Positions 29,292-38,381 of a stretch of 64,000 nt of DNA are shown here, piece after piece. Position numbers and translations under genes: made by a program. This stretch comes from Mycobacterium sp. SVM_VP21 (GTDB taxonomy: Bacteria; Actinomycetota; Actinomycetes; Mycobacteriales; Mycobacteriaceae). The notes under the pieces were generated by a model that was given only the letters and a program-made list of their open reading frames with translations, searched no databases and had not been told where the DNA came from. How positions within the stretch are numbered: the stretch's first letter is position 1; each line of letters begins with the position of its first letter. The stretch spans positions 620,001 to 684,000 of the forward strand of contig CP101406.1 of NCBI GenBank assembly GCA_024758765.1. Direction: 5' to 3'.

Positions 29292-30548
29292 TCAGTACTC
29301 CAGTTTTTCGAGAGAGAAGATCGGTTGCCTGTCTTGCAGATATTTCTCCGTCACGAATGGAGTACCTTCCCCATAATCGATTGCCGCCTTCATCGTGACG
29401 TCGTAAACTTCTGGCCGCATCACCATGCGCGTCGGCTTGACCTCATCGGTGAGCACGCTTCTGATCACACTGCCGCTGAAGCTCTGCGCCACTGAATCGT
29501 GACCGCAGAGGCTGGAGTTGGCCACCTCCATGCACTCGGGGCAGTACCAGTTCTCCCGGAGGAAGACCGGCTTGACGGCCAGTTTCTCCCGATAGCGGAC
29601 GAGGAGATCTTGAGCGTCATAGGGCCGGTAGAAGTCGCCGACGCCGGCATGGTCTCGGCCGAACATGTGGTGCGTGCAGCCCAAGTTTGCCCGCAATATC
29701 GCGTGGAATATCGCTTCCCGCGGGCCCGCGTATCGCATGTCCCAGAGCGTGAGGGTGACCATGTGCACGTTCTCGCGAAAATAGTTGTGGATGCGCAGTG
29801 CATCGTGGGCGAGAAGAATCGACTCGTCGATGTAGTCACCGACCCTCTTCTCCCCGATGATCGGGTTCACCAGAACCCCGGTCCGGGACTCGGAGATCGG
29901 CATGTCCTCATTTGCGGCGAACCATGCGTACTTCATCAGACTCTCGTGACCGGTATGCGGGACATTCCTGGTCTGGTGAGCGACCACATGTTTCCAGCCC
30001 TTCGTCCGAAGAGCGTTGATGTGCTGTTTGGGAGTGCGCCAAAACGATCTGAACGGCTCGTTGAAGACGGGTTCGTTGACCAGCGTTATCGGCCCGCCGA
30101 TGAACGTGCTCTCACCGGACATCACCCGTTTGACGCCCGGGTGGCGGGCATCCACGGTGCCGTAGGTTTTCTCCGCCATCTTCTCGAGGTCGAAGTCGTA
30201 GATCTCCTCGACGTCGAGCACGGCCATCGGGGTGTTCTGGTATTCGAGGACGACGCGACTTTGCTGGTCAACCCCGTATCGCTTGAGATCCTCGCGCGAA
30301 ATATCGAGGACGATCGGGATGCTCCACAAAGTGCCGTCCGGGAGTTGCATGTCCTCCAGGGTTGTCTCGACCTGCTGCCGGCCCATGAATCCGGTCAGCG
30401 GCGTGAAGAAGCCGTAGGAGAGGTCAATGACCTCGTGGGCGATTGATCTCTTTATCGGAATCCGTGGCAGGGCCGCGATTCCCGGGATCGCGTCGAGGGA
30501 CGACACCCGTTCCACGATCGGCATGCCACCGTGGCCGATGTACTCCAT
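29292..30548 (-). CDS. sat: ATP sulfurylase, monomeric Sat type
   Basis: A 418-residue sulfate adenylyltransferase making APS from ATP and sulfate. Active-site motifs HQTRNVPHTGHE and MFGRDHAGVGDF (GRD loop) are intact, and CPEC ... CGHD suggests a structural zinc site as in bacterial/archaeal dissimilatory-type Sat. Mycobacteria usually use the heterodimeric CysD/CysN(C), so this enzyme is unusual in an assimilatory setting. The ATG at 30548 has AGGAAAGGG upstream. It is divergent from sirA-cysH and may come from lateral transfer, as the gene looks lower in GC than its neighbours. Confidence 0.92.
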   Translation of the reverse strand: MEYIGHGGMPIVERVSSLDAIPGIAALPRIPIKRSIAHEVIDLSYGFFTPLTGFMGRQQVETTLEDMQLPDGTLWSIPIVLDISREDLKRYGVDQQSRVVLEYQNTPMAVLDVEEIYDFDLEKMAEKTYGTVDARHPGVKRVMSGESTFIGGPITLVNEPVFNEPFRSFWRTPKQHINALRTKGWKHVVAHQTRNVPHTGHESLMKYAWFAANEDMPISESRTGVLVNPIIGEKRVGDYIDESILLAHDALRIHNYFRENVHMVTLTLWDMRYAGPREAIFHAILRANLGCTHHMFGRDHAGVGDFYRPYDAQDLLVRYREKLAVKPVFLRENWYCPECMEVANSSLCGHDSVAQSFSGSVIRSVLTDEVKPTRMVMRPEVYDVTMKAAIDYGEGTPFVTEKYLQDRQPIFSLEKLEY

Positions 30549-30619
30549 GTTCTGTTCCCTTTCCTGAAGTCTCCGCAATCCGGGGACGCCGCTGTGCTGT
30601 CAACGGATTTGATCCACGT

Positions 30620-30742
30620 TTGCGGTTCAGAATCGTCCCGACGCTGAACAGCAGTGAACGCTGTTGCTGCACAGGAGGTTTCCGAACGATCTTCAACATA
30701 CTGCGAGTTGCCTGTCGCAACATTGGTCCTGGCAACAAGTAA
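30620..30742 (+). CDS. Candidate cysteine-sensing leader ORF (three consecutive Cys codons)
   Basis: A 40-codon frame lies between sat and sirA in the sirA direction. Codons 15-17 are TGT TGC TGC (CCC) and a fourth Cys follows at codon 32; it ends with TAA at 30740. The only start in frame near it is TTG at 30620; no ATG or GTG is available, which weakens the call. Polycysteine short ORFs are known cysteine-responsive attenuators upstream of mycobacterial cysteine-synthesis operons, so position and content fit that model. Confidence 0.45.
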   Translation: MRFRIVPTLNSSERCCCTGGFRTIFNILRVACRNIGPGNK

Positions 30743-30908
30743 ACGTTGTGGCGTCACAAGGTTTGCCGAGCTACCGGGGGTGTCACCGGCGGGGAATCAT
30801 CAATACCGAGTGGCCAATCCGAAGATTGCAGCAGCCGTGAATCGCCGACTCAGATCTGCTCACGGGTAGCAGAACCGCGTTGATGCGGGCGGCGCAGGCC
30901 AGGACATC

Positions 30909-30924
30909 TTTCCTTGGGAGGAAA
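30909..30924 (+). promoter_or_regulatory. Hairpin over the sirA Shine-Dalgarno
   Basis: TTTCCT (30909-30914) can pair with AGGAAA (30919-30924), which includes the GGGAGGAA ribosome-binding site of sirA. It would hide the site unless a stalled ribosome or other upstream structure prevents folding. The stem is short. Confidence 0.4.
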
Positions 30925-30929
30925 CACCG

Positions 30930-32597
30930 ATGACCACCACCCAAACAGCCAAGGGGCGCAGTGAGGGCCAATGGGCGCTCGGGGAGCGCGAGCCCCTCAA
31001 CGACAGCGAGCGGATGAAGCAGGACGATGCGCCGCTCAATGTGCGCGACCGCATTCTCAACGTCTACAGCAAGCAGGGCTTCGACAGCATCGACAAAACC
31101 GACCTGCGCGGCCGGTTCCGCTGGATGGGGCTCTACACCCAGCGCGAGCAGGGCTACGACGGAACCTGGACCGGCGACGAGCATATCGACACCATCGAAG
31201 CGAAGTACTTCATGATGCGAGTCCGTTCGGACGGCAAGCCGATGTCGGTCGCCACCATGCGTACGCTCGGCCAGGTCTCCCAAGAATTCGCGCGCGACAC
31301 CGCAGATATCGGCGACCGCGAAAACGTGCAGTTCCACTGGATAAACGTCGAGGACGTGCCGGCGATCTGGGACCGTCTGGCCACGGTCGGCCTGCAGACC
31401 ACCGAGGCCTGCGGTGACTGCCCGCGCGGCATCCATGGCTCACCGCTGGCGGGTGACTCGGTCGATGAGGTGCTCGACCCCTCACCGGCGATCGACGAGA
31501 TCCTGCGGCGCTTCATGGACAATCCTGAGTTCGCCAACCTTCCCCGGAAGTACAAGACGGCGATCTCGGGCCTACAGGATGTCTCACACGAGACCCACGA
31601 CGTCGCGTTCATCGGTGTCAACCATCCAGAGCTGGGTCCCGGGATGGACCTGTGGGTCGGCGGTGGACTGTCCACCAACCCGATGATGGCGCAGCGGCTC
31701 GGGGCCTGGGTGCCCCTCGACGAAGTCCCCGACGTCTGGGAAGCGGTCACCATGCTGTTCCGCGACTACGGCTATCGGCGACTGCGCTCGAAGGCCCGCC
31801 TGAAGTTCCTCGTCAAAGACTGGGGCGTCGAGAAGTTTCGGCAGGTTCTGGAGACCGAATATCTACAACGTGAGCTGATCTCCGGTCCCGCACCCACGCC
31901 GGTTCCGCACCCGATCGACCATGTCGGCGTACAGCGGCAGAAAAACGGGCTCAACGCGATTGGCGTCGCACCCATCGCCGGGCGGGTGTCCGGAACAATC
32001 CTGTGCACGGTGGCAGACCTGATGGAACAGGCCGGAACGCAGCGGGCCCGATTCACCCCGTATCAGAAGCTGGTGATCTTGGACGTACCCGACGACAAGG
32101 TCGACGAGATGGTGGCCGGCCTGGATGCGTTGGGATTGCCGTCCCGGCCGTCGCTGTGGCGAAAGAATCTGATGGCGTGCACCGGAATCGAGTTTTGCAA
32201 GCTGTCTTTCGCCGAAACCCGGGTACGTGCGCAGACGCTGGTCCCCGAGCTCGAGGAGCGGCTGGCCGACCTCAACGCAACACTGGATGTTCCGATCACC
32301 GTCAACATCAACGGCTGCCCGAACTCCTGCGCCCGGATCCAGGTTGCCGACATCGGATTCAAAGGCCAGTTGGTCGACGACGGCAACGGTAACTCGGTCG
32401 AAGGCTTCCAGGTGCACCTCGGGGGAAGCATCGGCGCCGACAGCGGTTTCGGCCGAAAACTACGCCAGCACAAAATCACCAGCGATGAAATCGGCGACTA
32501 CATCGACAGAGTGGTGCGCAACTTTATGAACCAGCGGGAAGACGGCGAGCGCTTCGCCCAATGGGCGATCCGAGCCGAAGAGGCGGAATTGCGTTGA
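30930..32597 (+). CDS. sirA: Ferredoxin-dependent sulfite reductase (SirA/NirA type)
   Basis: A 555-residue siroheme / 4Fe-4S reductase taking six electrons from ferredoxin to turn sulfite into sulfide. It matches M. tuberculosis Rv2391 (named nirA or sirA) almost throughout. The Fe-S/siroheme ligands are in CTGIEFCKLSFAETR and NGCPNSC. TEACGDCPR and the YTQREQGYDGTWTGD segment are also family marks. GGGAGGAA lies 6-7 nt before the ATG. It forms an operon with cysH (17 nt gap) and the chelatase. Confidence 0.94.
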   Translation: MTTTQTAKGRSEGQWALGEREPLNDSERMKQDDAPLNVRDRILNVYSKQGFDSIDKTDLRGRFRWMGLYTQREQGYDGTWTGDEHIDTIEAKYFMMRVRSDGKPMSVATMRTLGQVSQEFARDTADIGDRENVQFHWINVEDVPAIWDRLATVGLQTTEACGDCPRGIHGSPLAGDSVDEVLDPSPAIDEILRRFMDNPEFANLPRKYKTAISGLQDVSHETHDVAFIGVNHPELGPGMDLWVGGGLSTNPMMAQRLGAWVPLDEVPDVWEAVTMLFRDYGYRRLRSKARLKFLVKDWGVEKFRQVLETEYLQRELISGPAPTPVPHPIDHVGVQRQKNGLNAIGVAPIAGRVSGTILCTVADLMEQAGTQRARFTPYQKLVILDVPDDKVDEMVAGLDALGLPSRPSLWRKNLMACTGIEFCKLSFAETRVRAQTLVPELEERLADLNATLDVPITVNINGCPNSCARIQVADIGFKGQLVDDGNGNSVEGFQVHLGGSIGADSGFGRKLRQHKITSDEIGDYIDRVVRNFMNQREDGERFAQWAIRAEEAELR

Positions 32598-32614
32598 GCA
32601 ACCAGGAGGATACG

Positions 32615-33319
32615 TTGGACGAATCCAAGTTACGTGAACTGGCGGACCGCGGAGCGGCTGAGCTCGTCGATGCGACAGCGATCGAGCTGCTGCGCTGGAC
32701 CGACGAGAACTTCGGCGGGGACGGCGCCTGCGGTTACGTGGTGGCGTCGAACATGGCGGACGCGGTGCTCATCGACATGGCCGCCAAGGTTCGCCCCGGA
32801 GTTCCGGTGTTGTTCTTGGACACGGGTTACCACTTTGCGGAAACCATCGGCACCCGCGACGCCACGATGGCGTCCTACGACATCGACATGGTGAATGTCG
32901 AGCCGGAGCAGACCGTGGCCGAGCAGGACGCCGCCTACGGCAAAGATCTGTTCGCCAGTGATCCTGCGACGTGTTGCCGGCTGCGCAAGGTCGAGCCATT
33001 AGCCAGGACACTTCGCAACTACTCGGCATGGGTGACCGGTTTGCGCCGGGTAGAGGCGCCGACCCGCGCCAACGCGCCGCTGATCTCCTACGACGAACAG
33101 TTCCACCTGGTCAAGATCAATCCGATCGCCGCCTGGTCGGACCAAGATATGGCGGACTACATCGCTGAGCATCACGTGCTGGTCAACCCGCTGGTGGACG
33201 AGGGTTATCCGTCGATCGGCTGCGCTCCGTGCACCGCCAAGCCGGCGCCGGGTTCAGATCCGCGCAGCGGGCGCTGGCAGGGTAGCAACAAGACCGAATG
33301 CGGGCTGCACTCCTCATGA
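32615..33319 (+). CDS. cysH: APS reductase CysH (4Fe-4S, thioredoxin-dependent)
   Basis: A 234-residue enzyme reducing adenylylsulfate to sulfite. It carries the 4Fe-4S ligands CC (TCCRLRK) and CxxC (GCAPCTAKP), marking APS rather than PAPS use, and a C-terminal catalytic ECGLH. The TTG at 32615 is chosen for the AGGAGG 5 nt upstream; another TTG at 32594 overlaps the sirA stop. Thioredoxin downstream is its likely reductant. Confidence 0.94.
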   Translation: MDESKLRELADRGAAELVDATAIELLRWTDENFGGDGACGYVVASNMADAVLIDMAAKVRPGVPVLFLDTGYHFAETIGTRDATMASYDIDMVNVEPEQTVAEQDAAYGKDLFASDPATCCRLRKVEPLARTLRNYSAWVTGLRRVEAPTRANAPLISYDEQFHLVKINPIAAWSDQDMADYIAEHHVLVNPLVDEGYPSIGCAPCTAKPAPGSDPRSGRWQGSNKTECGLHSS

Positions 33320-34029
33320 CCCCGCTCATTCTGGCCGCTCACGGGAGCAGAGATCCGCGATCGGCGGCGAACCTACGCGCCGTAGCCGACCGGTTGGCCG
33401 AGAGTCGCCCGCGCCTGGACGTGCGGGTGGCGTTCTTGGAGCACAATGCGCCGAGTCTCCGGGACGTTCTTGCCGCGTTGCCGATCGGGCGGCAGGCAGT
33501 GCTCACGCCGTTCCTGCTGTCGAGCGCCTACCACGCCCGCATCGACATTCCCGAACAGGTGAAAAATTGCCGAACAGCTCTGCGCAATGCGGACCCGCTC
33601 GGTGAGGACGACCGGTTGATCACCGTGATGCACGACCGGTTGGCGGAACTGGGCGTCTCCAAATTCGACACTGAGCTCGGCGTGGTGGTGACCGCGGTCG
33701 GTTCTTCGGTTGCCGAGGCGAATGCCCGGACGGTGCAGGTAGCTTCCAAGCTGGCCGCCGATACCTGTTGGGCCGCGGCGACGACCGCGTTCGTGACCGG
33801 GTCGGGCAAGACTCCGGAGCAAGCCGTAGACGAGTTGCGTCGACGGGGGATCCGTCGGGTGGCGATCACACCCTGGTTCCTGGCTCCGGGCCTTCTGCTC
33901 GACCGTGTGGCGAAATTCGCTGCGGAGAGCAAGATTCCGCTTGCGGAACCGTTGGGGGCGCATCCGCTCGTCGCCGAGACGGTGGCGAACCGCTACGACC
34001 GGGCGCTGGCTCAGCCGGCCGCCGCCTGA
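33316..34029 (+). CDS. Sirohydrochlorin chelatase-like protein (Che1/SirB type)
   Basis: A 237-residue CbiX-family protein with two tandem half-domains (LILAAHGSRDPRSAANL; a second half around FVTGSGKTPEQAVDELRRRGIRRVAITPWFLAPGLLLDR). It should insert iron into sirohydrochlorin, making the siroheme of SirA. The ATG at 33316 overlaps the cysH stop (ATGA); an ATG 18 nt upstream is also open. It matches Rv2393. Confidence 0.9.
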   Translation: MTPLILAAHGSRDPRSAANLRAVADRLAESRPRLDVRVAFLEHNAPSLRDVLAALPIGRQAVLTPFLLSSAYHARIDIPEQVKNCRTALRNADPLGEDDRLITVMHDRLAELGVSKFDTELGVVVTAVGSSVAEANARTVQVASKLAADTCWAAATTAFVTGSGKTPEQAVDELRRRGIRRVAITPWFLAPGLLLDRVAKFAAESKIPLAEPLGAHPLVAETVANRYDRALAQPAAA

Positions 34030-34104
34030 TCCTAGCAACGCCAACCACTTCGATGCCCGCTGCGACCAAGAGCGGCAATGAATCGAGAATCGACAGGACT
34101 TTCA

Positions 34105-34443
34105 ATGCCCGACATCAACAGTCCCGCCACGGTGACCATCACCGACGCTTCCTTCGCCTCGGAGGTGCTGTCGAGCAAACTCCCTGTCCTCGTTGACTTC
34201 TGGGCTACCTGGTGCGGCCCGTGCAAGATGGTCGCCCCGGTGCTCGAAGAGATAGCCGGAGAGAAGGCCGACCAGCTCGTCGTCGCCAAACTCGATGTCG
34301 ACGCCAATCCCGAGACCGCCCGGCAGTTCCAGATCTCTTCGATCCCGACGCTGATCCTGTTCAAGGACGGTAATCCGGTAACCCGGATCACCGGCACCAA
34401 GGGCAAGGCGGCGCTGTTGCGGGCACTCGCCGAACACGAGTGA
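34105..34443 (+). CDS. Thioredoxin
   Basis: A 112-residue thioredoxin with the WCGPCKM active site, the cis-Pro in SSIPTLILFKDG and a close resemblance to mycobacterial TrxC. The start at MPDINSPA (34105) agrees with homologs and has AGGAC upstream; an earlier ATG at 34078 would add nine residues. It sits 75 nt after the chelatase and probably recharges CysH. Confidence 0.93.
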   Translation: MPDINSPATVTITDASFASEVLSSKLPVLVDFWATWCGPCKMVAPVLEEIAGEKADQLVVAKLDVDANPETARQFQISSIPTLILFKDGNPVTRITGTKGKAALLRALAEHE

Positions 34444-34701
34444 CCGGCTACCCGCCGTGGCAGGACGGGGCATCGTGAACCGACGGGCCCGCATAGCCAA
34501 CACCTTTTTCTGGCCGCCGGCGCAGCCCGCATCGAGCTGATGCCCCGCGGGGAATCCGCCGGGCACATTCGTCGGCGCATGCGCCCACCCCGGGAAGGCT
34601 CGGAAGCCGGTTCCCACGGCACGTGGCATCTCGGCCGCTGCATCCGATGCCCAGGCCGGCGGGACCGTTGCCCGACGAATAGGCAAGCGTCGGTTCCCGT
34701 A

Positions 34702-36171
34702 TCAGCGGGCTTCTTCTCCGGAGATCGGCAGTCCGACCAACACGTCACCGGCCACCGCACTTGCCGAGGACCGCGGCTCCGGCTCCGCGGCAGTTCGGCC
34801 CGACATGACCGACCGACTGGCATAGGGGCGGCGCACGTATGCCAGCCAGGTGATCGCGGCGGCCGCGGCGTAGATCACCAAGAACAGGCAGAAAGCCGAT
34901 GTGTCCGATCCGGTGCTGCGGTACGACGCGCGCAAAGCCATGTCAACGCCGACCCCGCCGGCCGCCCCGGCCGCCGCGGCAAATCCGATCAACGCCCCTG
35001 ACGTGTTCCGCGACCAATGGCGGCGTTCGGTTTCATCAATTCCGGGTCCAAGCGAGTGACTGCGCGCTTCAATGACCGCGGGAATCATCTTGAACACCGA
35101 GCCCTTGCCGAATCCGGCCAGCGTGAACAGGCAGAGCAAGCACGCGACATATCCGACCATGGTGCCGGTGGTTGTACCGCCCGCAGAGTGATCACTGCGG
35201 ATACTGATGGCGACCAATGCGGCTGTGGTGGCGATCATCCCGACGAAGACGACAAGGGTGACCCTGCTGCCGCCGACCCGGTCTGCCAGTCGACCACCGT
35301 AGATCCGCGACAGCGCCCCCAGCAGCGGCCCGATCCAGGCGAACTGGGCAGCGTGTAATGACGCCGCCTTGGCGGCTTGTCCTGCAGCGATGAAATTGAC
35401 CGTCAGCACTTGGCCGAACGCGAACGAGAATCCGATGAACGTCCCGAAGGTGCCGACGTAGAGCAGCGCGAGGACCCAGGTATCAGGCACGCGCATGACG
35501 TCCCCCAGCGTCTCCACCTCGATCGCGTGGTCCAGGTTGTCCATCAACAGCGCCGCCGCTATCGCCACGGCCACCGAAAGAACCAGGTAGATGCCACATA
35601 CCCAGTACGGTTTGCTCCCGACGGTGCTGAGGACCAGCAGGCCCACCACTTGGACGCCGGCCACCCCGAGGTTACCGATGCCGGCGCTGAGACCCAAAGC
35701 CCCGCCCTTGAGCCGTTGCGGGTAAAAGGCGTTGATGTTGGCCAGCGATGCCGCGTAGTTGGCGCCTCCGCATCCCGTTAGTGCGGCGCACATCACGTAC
35801 ATCCACAGCGGTTGGCCCGGGTTGGCCAACAGGAGGATGGTCCAGACGCTCGGGATGAGCAGCAGCAACGCCGAGAACACCGTCCAGTTGCGGCCACCGT
35901 AGCGCGCAATCGCCAGGGTGTACGGGATCCGGAGCGCGGCCCCGGTCAAGGTGGCGGTGGCAGTGATCAGCAACTTGTCGCCGGTCGAGAGCCCGTACTC
36001 GGATTCCGGCATGAACAGCACCATGACCGACCAGAGCGCCCAGATCGAGAAGGCGACGTGGTCGGCGGCCATCATGCACAACAGGTTGCGCCGCGCGATA
36101 TTCTTGTTGCCGCCTTCCCACGCAGCAATATCTTCAGGATTCCAATCGAAAATTTGATGACTGTGCGTCAT
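34702..36171 (-). CDS. NarK-family nitrate/nitrite transporter (MFS)
   Basis: A 489-residue major-facilitator protein with about 12 membrane helices. The nitrate signatures GCGGANYAASLANINAFYPQRLKG and a second one around LAGFGKGSVFKMIP are visible, resembling NarK/NarU. The cytosolic tail (SGRTAAEPEPRS) is short. It is convergent with thioredoxin and divergent from trxB. Its place beside a NirA-type reductase would suit nitrate/nitrite use, but the cluster around it is for sulfate. Confidence 0.87.
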   Translation of the reverse strand: MTHSHQIFDWNPEDIAAWEGGNKNIARRNLLCMMAADHVAFSIWALWSVMVLFMPESEYGLSTGDKLLITATATLTGAALRIPYTLAIARYGGRNWTVFSALLLLIPSVWTILLLANPGQPLWMYVMCAALTGCGGANYAASLANINAFYPQRLKGGALGLSAGIGNLGVAGVQVVGLLVLSTVGSKPYWVCGIYLVLSVAVAIAAALLMDNLDHAIEVETLGDVMRVPDTWVLALLYVGTFGTFIGFSFAFGQVLTVNFIAAGQAAKAASLHAAQFAWIGPLLGALSRIYGGRLADRVGGSRVTLVVFVGMIATTAALVAISIRSDHSAGGTTTGTMVGYVACLLCLFTLAGFGKGSVFKMIPAVIEARSHSLGPGIDETERRHWSRNTSGALIGFAAAAGAAGGVGVDMALRASYRSTGSDTSAFCLFLVIYAAAAAITWLAYVRRPYASRSVMSGRTAAEPEPRSSASAVAGDVLVGLPISGEEAR

Positions 36172-36667
36172 TCAAACTCCTAGCAGCCGAAAGCGGGTCG
36201 CCGTGGACAGTACGCCCGCTAGGTCATGGGCTCCGTAATAATTGCTGTCGATTACCAGTGAGCGCCTGCCTCGGCAAATCAAAGAACTATCACCATCAGA
36301 ATTCTCAGGCGAGCGGATGCTTATCATGCACTTAGCCGGCGCAAGAAAGCATCCCTGGTCACATTTAAGCAGCTCAAGGTATGGTCCAAGCAACTTCTCC
36401 GCGGCTTCGACCGCCCCGATGAATCACAACAGTCAATTGTCACAAGCCCTCGTTGACCCGGTGTGGCATTAGGCCAATTGCGTCGCAAAAGCTATACCTC
36501 AGCACTTTGTGACCCTACAGCATTTGGTTGTGTGTGAGGAATGCGTTACCCCTTCGTCACGGAATGACGTGCACCGCCTGAGGTAGGCTCACGGCGAGAT
36601 CACTGATCAAATACGTTTTACCGATATCTGCTGACGGCGGAGGCCGGTTCGAACCGAAAGGCCCACA
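36172..36667. other. Divergent intergenic region between narK and trxB
   Basis: About 500 bp, visibly richer in A+T than the flanking genes. It must hold both promoters. A 76-codon plus frame (36242-36472) has no similarity or Shine-Dalgarno and is not called. No clear operator was found. Confidence 0.5.
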
Positions 36668-37675
36668 ATGTCTGCCACCACCAGGGTCCACGACGTGATT
36701 GTCATCGGTTCCGGTCCAGCCGGCTACACGGCTGCCCTGTACACCGCACGTGCGCAATTGGCGCCGCTGGTATTCGAGGGCACATCGTTCGGCGGTGCGC
36801 TGATGACCACCACCGAGGTGGAGAACTACCCGGGATTCCCCGAAGGGATCACCGGCCCCGAGTTAATGGATCGGATGCGAGAGCAGGCGCTGCGATTCGG
36901 GTCGGAACTGCGCACCGAAGACATCGACTCGGTATCCCTGGCCGGCCCGGTCAAATCGGTTGTCACCGCCGACGGCGAAACCCATCGAGCACGGGCCGTC
37001 ATCCTGGCGATGGGTGCGGCGGCGCGGTACTTGAATGTCCCCGGCGAACAAGCACTGCTCGGGCGCGGGGTGAGTTCGTGCGCGACGTGTGACGGATTCT
37101 TCTTCCGCGACCAGGACATCGCAGTAATCGGTGGCGGCGACTCGGCGATGGAGGAGGCCGTCTTCCTGACCCGATTCGCCCGCAGCGTGACACTCGTCCA
37201 CCGCCGTAACGAGTTCCGCGCCTCCCGAATCATGGTGACCCGGGCCCGCGCCGAGGGCAAGATCCGGTTCGTCACCAACAACACGGTGGTCGCCGTCGAA
37301 GGCGGCGACACGGTCACCGGACTGCGCTTGCGCGACACCGCGGGTGTCGAATCGGTACTCCCGGTGACCGGTGTGTTCGTCGCGATCGGCCACGACCCGC
37401 GTTCGGCATTGGTACGCGATCAGGTGGCAGTCGACGCCGACGGCTACGTGTTGGCCCAGCCCGGCAGTACCCGCACGTCGCTGGAAGGCGTTTTCGCGGC
37501 CGGCGACCTGATGGACCGCAGGTATCGCCAGGCGGTCACCGCCGCCGCTTCGGGTTGCGCAGCCGCTATCGACACCGAGCGCTGGCTGGCCGAGGGCAAT
37601 CCACCGACGGCGACGCCTGCCGTGGGAGGCGTGGGCGCCTCGACCGACAGCGGCCTGCTCGAAGCACTGCCGTGA
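36668..37675 (+). CDS. trxB: Thioredoxin reductase TrxB
   Basis: A 335-residue FAD/NADPH enzyme. It shows the FAD motif [18 protein letters not shown], redox-active [11 protein letters not shown], the NADPH motif [12 protein letters not shown] and FAD-binding [16 protein letters not shown]. The NADPH-dependent reduction of thioredoxin feeds CysH and redox defence. In many mycobacteria trxB sits with trxC near oriC, so its position here is different. Confidence 0.95.
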   Translation: MSATTRVHDVIVIGSGPAGYTAALYTARAQLAPLVFEGTSFGGALMTTTEVENYPGFPEGITGPELMDRMREQALRFGSELRTEDIDSVSLAGPVKSVVTADGETHRARAVILAMGAAARYLNVPGEQALLGRGVSSCATCDGFFFRDQDIAVIGGGDSAMEEAVFLTRFARSVTLVHRRNEFRASRIMVTRARAEGKIRFVTNNTVVAVEGGDTVTGLRLRDTAGVESVLPVTGVFVAIGHDPRSALVRDQVAVDADGYVLAQPGSTRTSLEGVFAAGDLMDRRYRQAVTAAASGCAAAIDTERWLAEGNPPTATPAVGGVGASTDSGLLEALP

Positions 37676-37756
37676 GTGGCGGACGGTGCACGGCCCACCG
37701 ACGCGCGACGGCGTGGGGAGAGCGATTTGGCCCGCTAACCGCAAGGATGACGTGTT

Positions 37757-38221
37757 GTGTTCAACGTGCTGTTCTACTCACCGCGGATCCCGCCCAATAC
37801 CGGCAACGCAATCCGCATGGTGGCGGCCACCGGCGCGCAACTGCATCTGGTCGAGCCGCTGGGCTTCGACCTGTCCGAGCCCAAGCTGCGCCGCGCCGGG
37901 CTGGACTACCACGACCTGGCTTGGGTGCGAGTGCACGCGTCGCTGCCGTCGGCATGGGAGGCGCTAGGTGACGGCCGGGTGTTCGCGTTCACCGCCGGCG
38001 CCCACATCCCCTACACCGATGTGAGCTATCAGCCCGGCGACGTGCTGATGTTCGGCCCCGAACCCACCGGCTTGGACGAGGCGACACTGGCCGACCCACA
38101 CATCACCGCTCGAGTGCGCATCCCAATGCTGGCCGGGCGGCGGTCACTGAATCTGTCGAACGCCGCCGCCGTCGCGGTCTACGAGGCGTGGCGCCAGCAC
38201 GGGTTCGCCGACGGGGTGTAG
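37757..38221 (+). CDS. tRNA (cytidine/uridine-34 2'-O)-methyltransferase, TrmL/SpoU family
   Basis: A 154-residue SPOUT methyltransferase with motifs IPPNTGNAIRMVAATGAQLHL, MFGPEPTGL and IPMLAGRRSLNLSNAAAVAVYEAW (trefoil-knot SAM site). It likely methylates the wobble base of tRNA-Leu. The start is GTG at 37757 with AAGGA about 9 nt before it. It matches Rv3366. Confidence 0.9.
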   Translation: MFNVLFYSPRIPPNTGNAIRMVAATGAQLHLVEPLGFDLSEPKLRRAGLDYHDLAWVRVHASLPSAWEALGDGRVFAFTAGAHIPYTDVSYQPGDVLMFGPEPTGLDEATLADPHITARVRIPMLAGRRSLNLSNAAAVAVYEAWRQHGFADGV

Positions 38222-38347
38222 CCACCTTCAGCCCAGCCTCCGGGTGAGGCCGCTCCCCCAGCGGCATGGGCGACCGGCAGACCGAGTCCGCAAGGCGACG
38301 TACTTGTCACCACTCGGCGAGACCGTGTACGGTCTTGTCCATACCCT

Positions 38348-38362
38348 TACCCCCTAGGGGTA
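38348..38362 (+). promoter_or_regulatory. RicR-type copper operator (TACCC-N5-GGGTA)
   Basis: A perfect TACCC-N5-GGGTA lies 20-34 nt upstream of the DUF1326 start and overlaps a TATAGAT -10-like element (38361-38367); TTGTCC at 38335-38340 could be the -35. It is the consensus bound by the Cu(I)-sensing CsoR paralog RicR in M. tuberculosis. An additional half site TACCC lies at 38342-38346. Confidence 0.75.
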
Positions 38363-38381
38363 TAGATAAAGGGAGGAACTC

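Noticed and set aside
30443..30742. Long form (99 codons) of the CCC-containing ORF
   Set aside because: Its first half lies antisense within sat; only the part after 30620 is intergenic.
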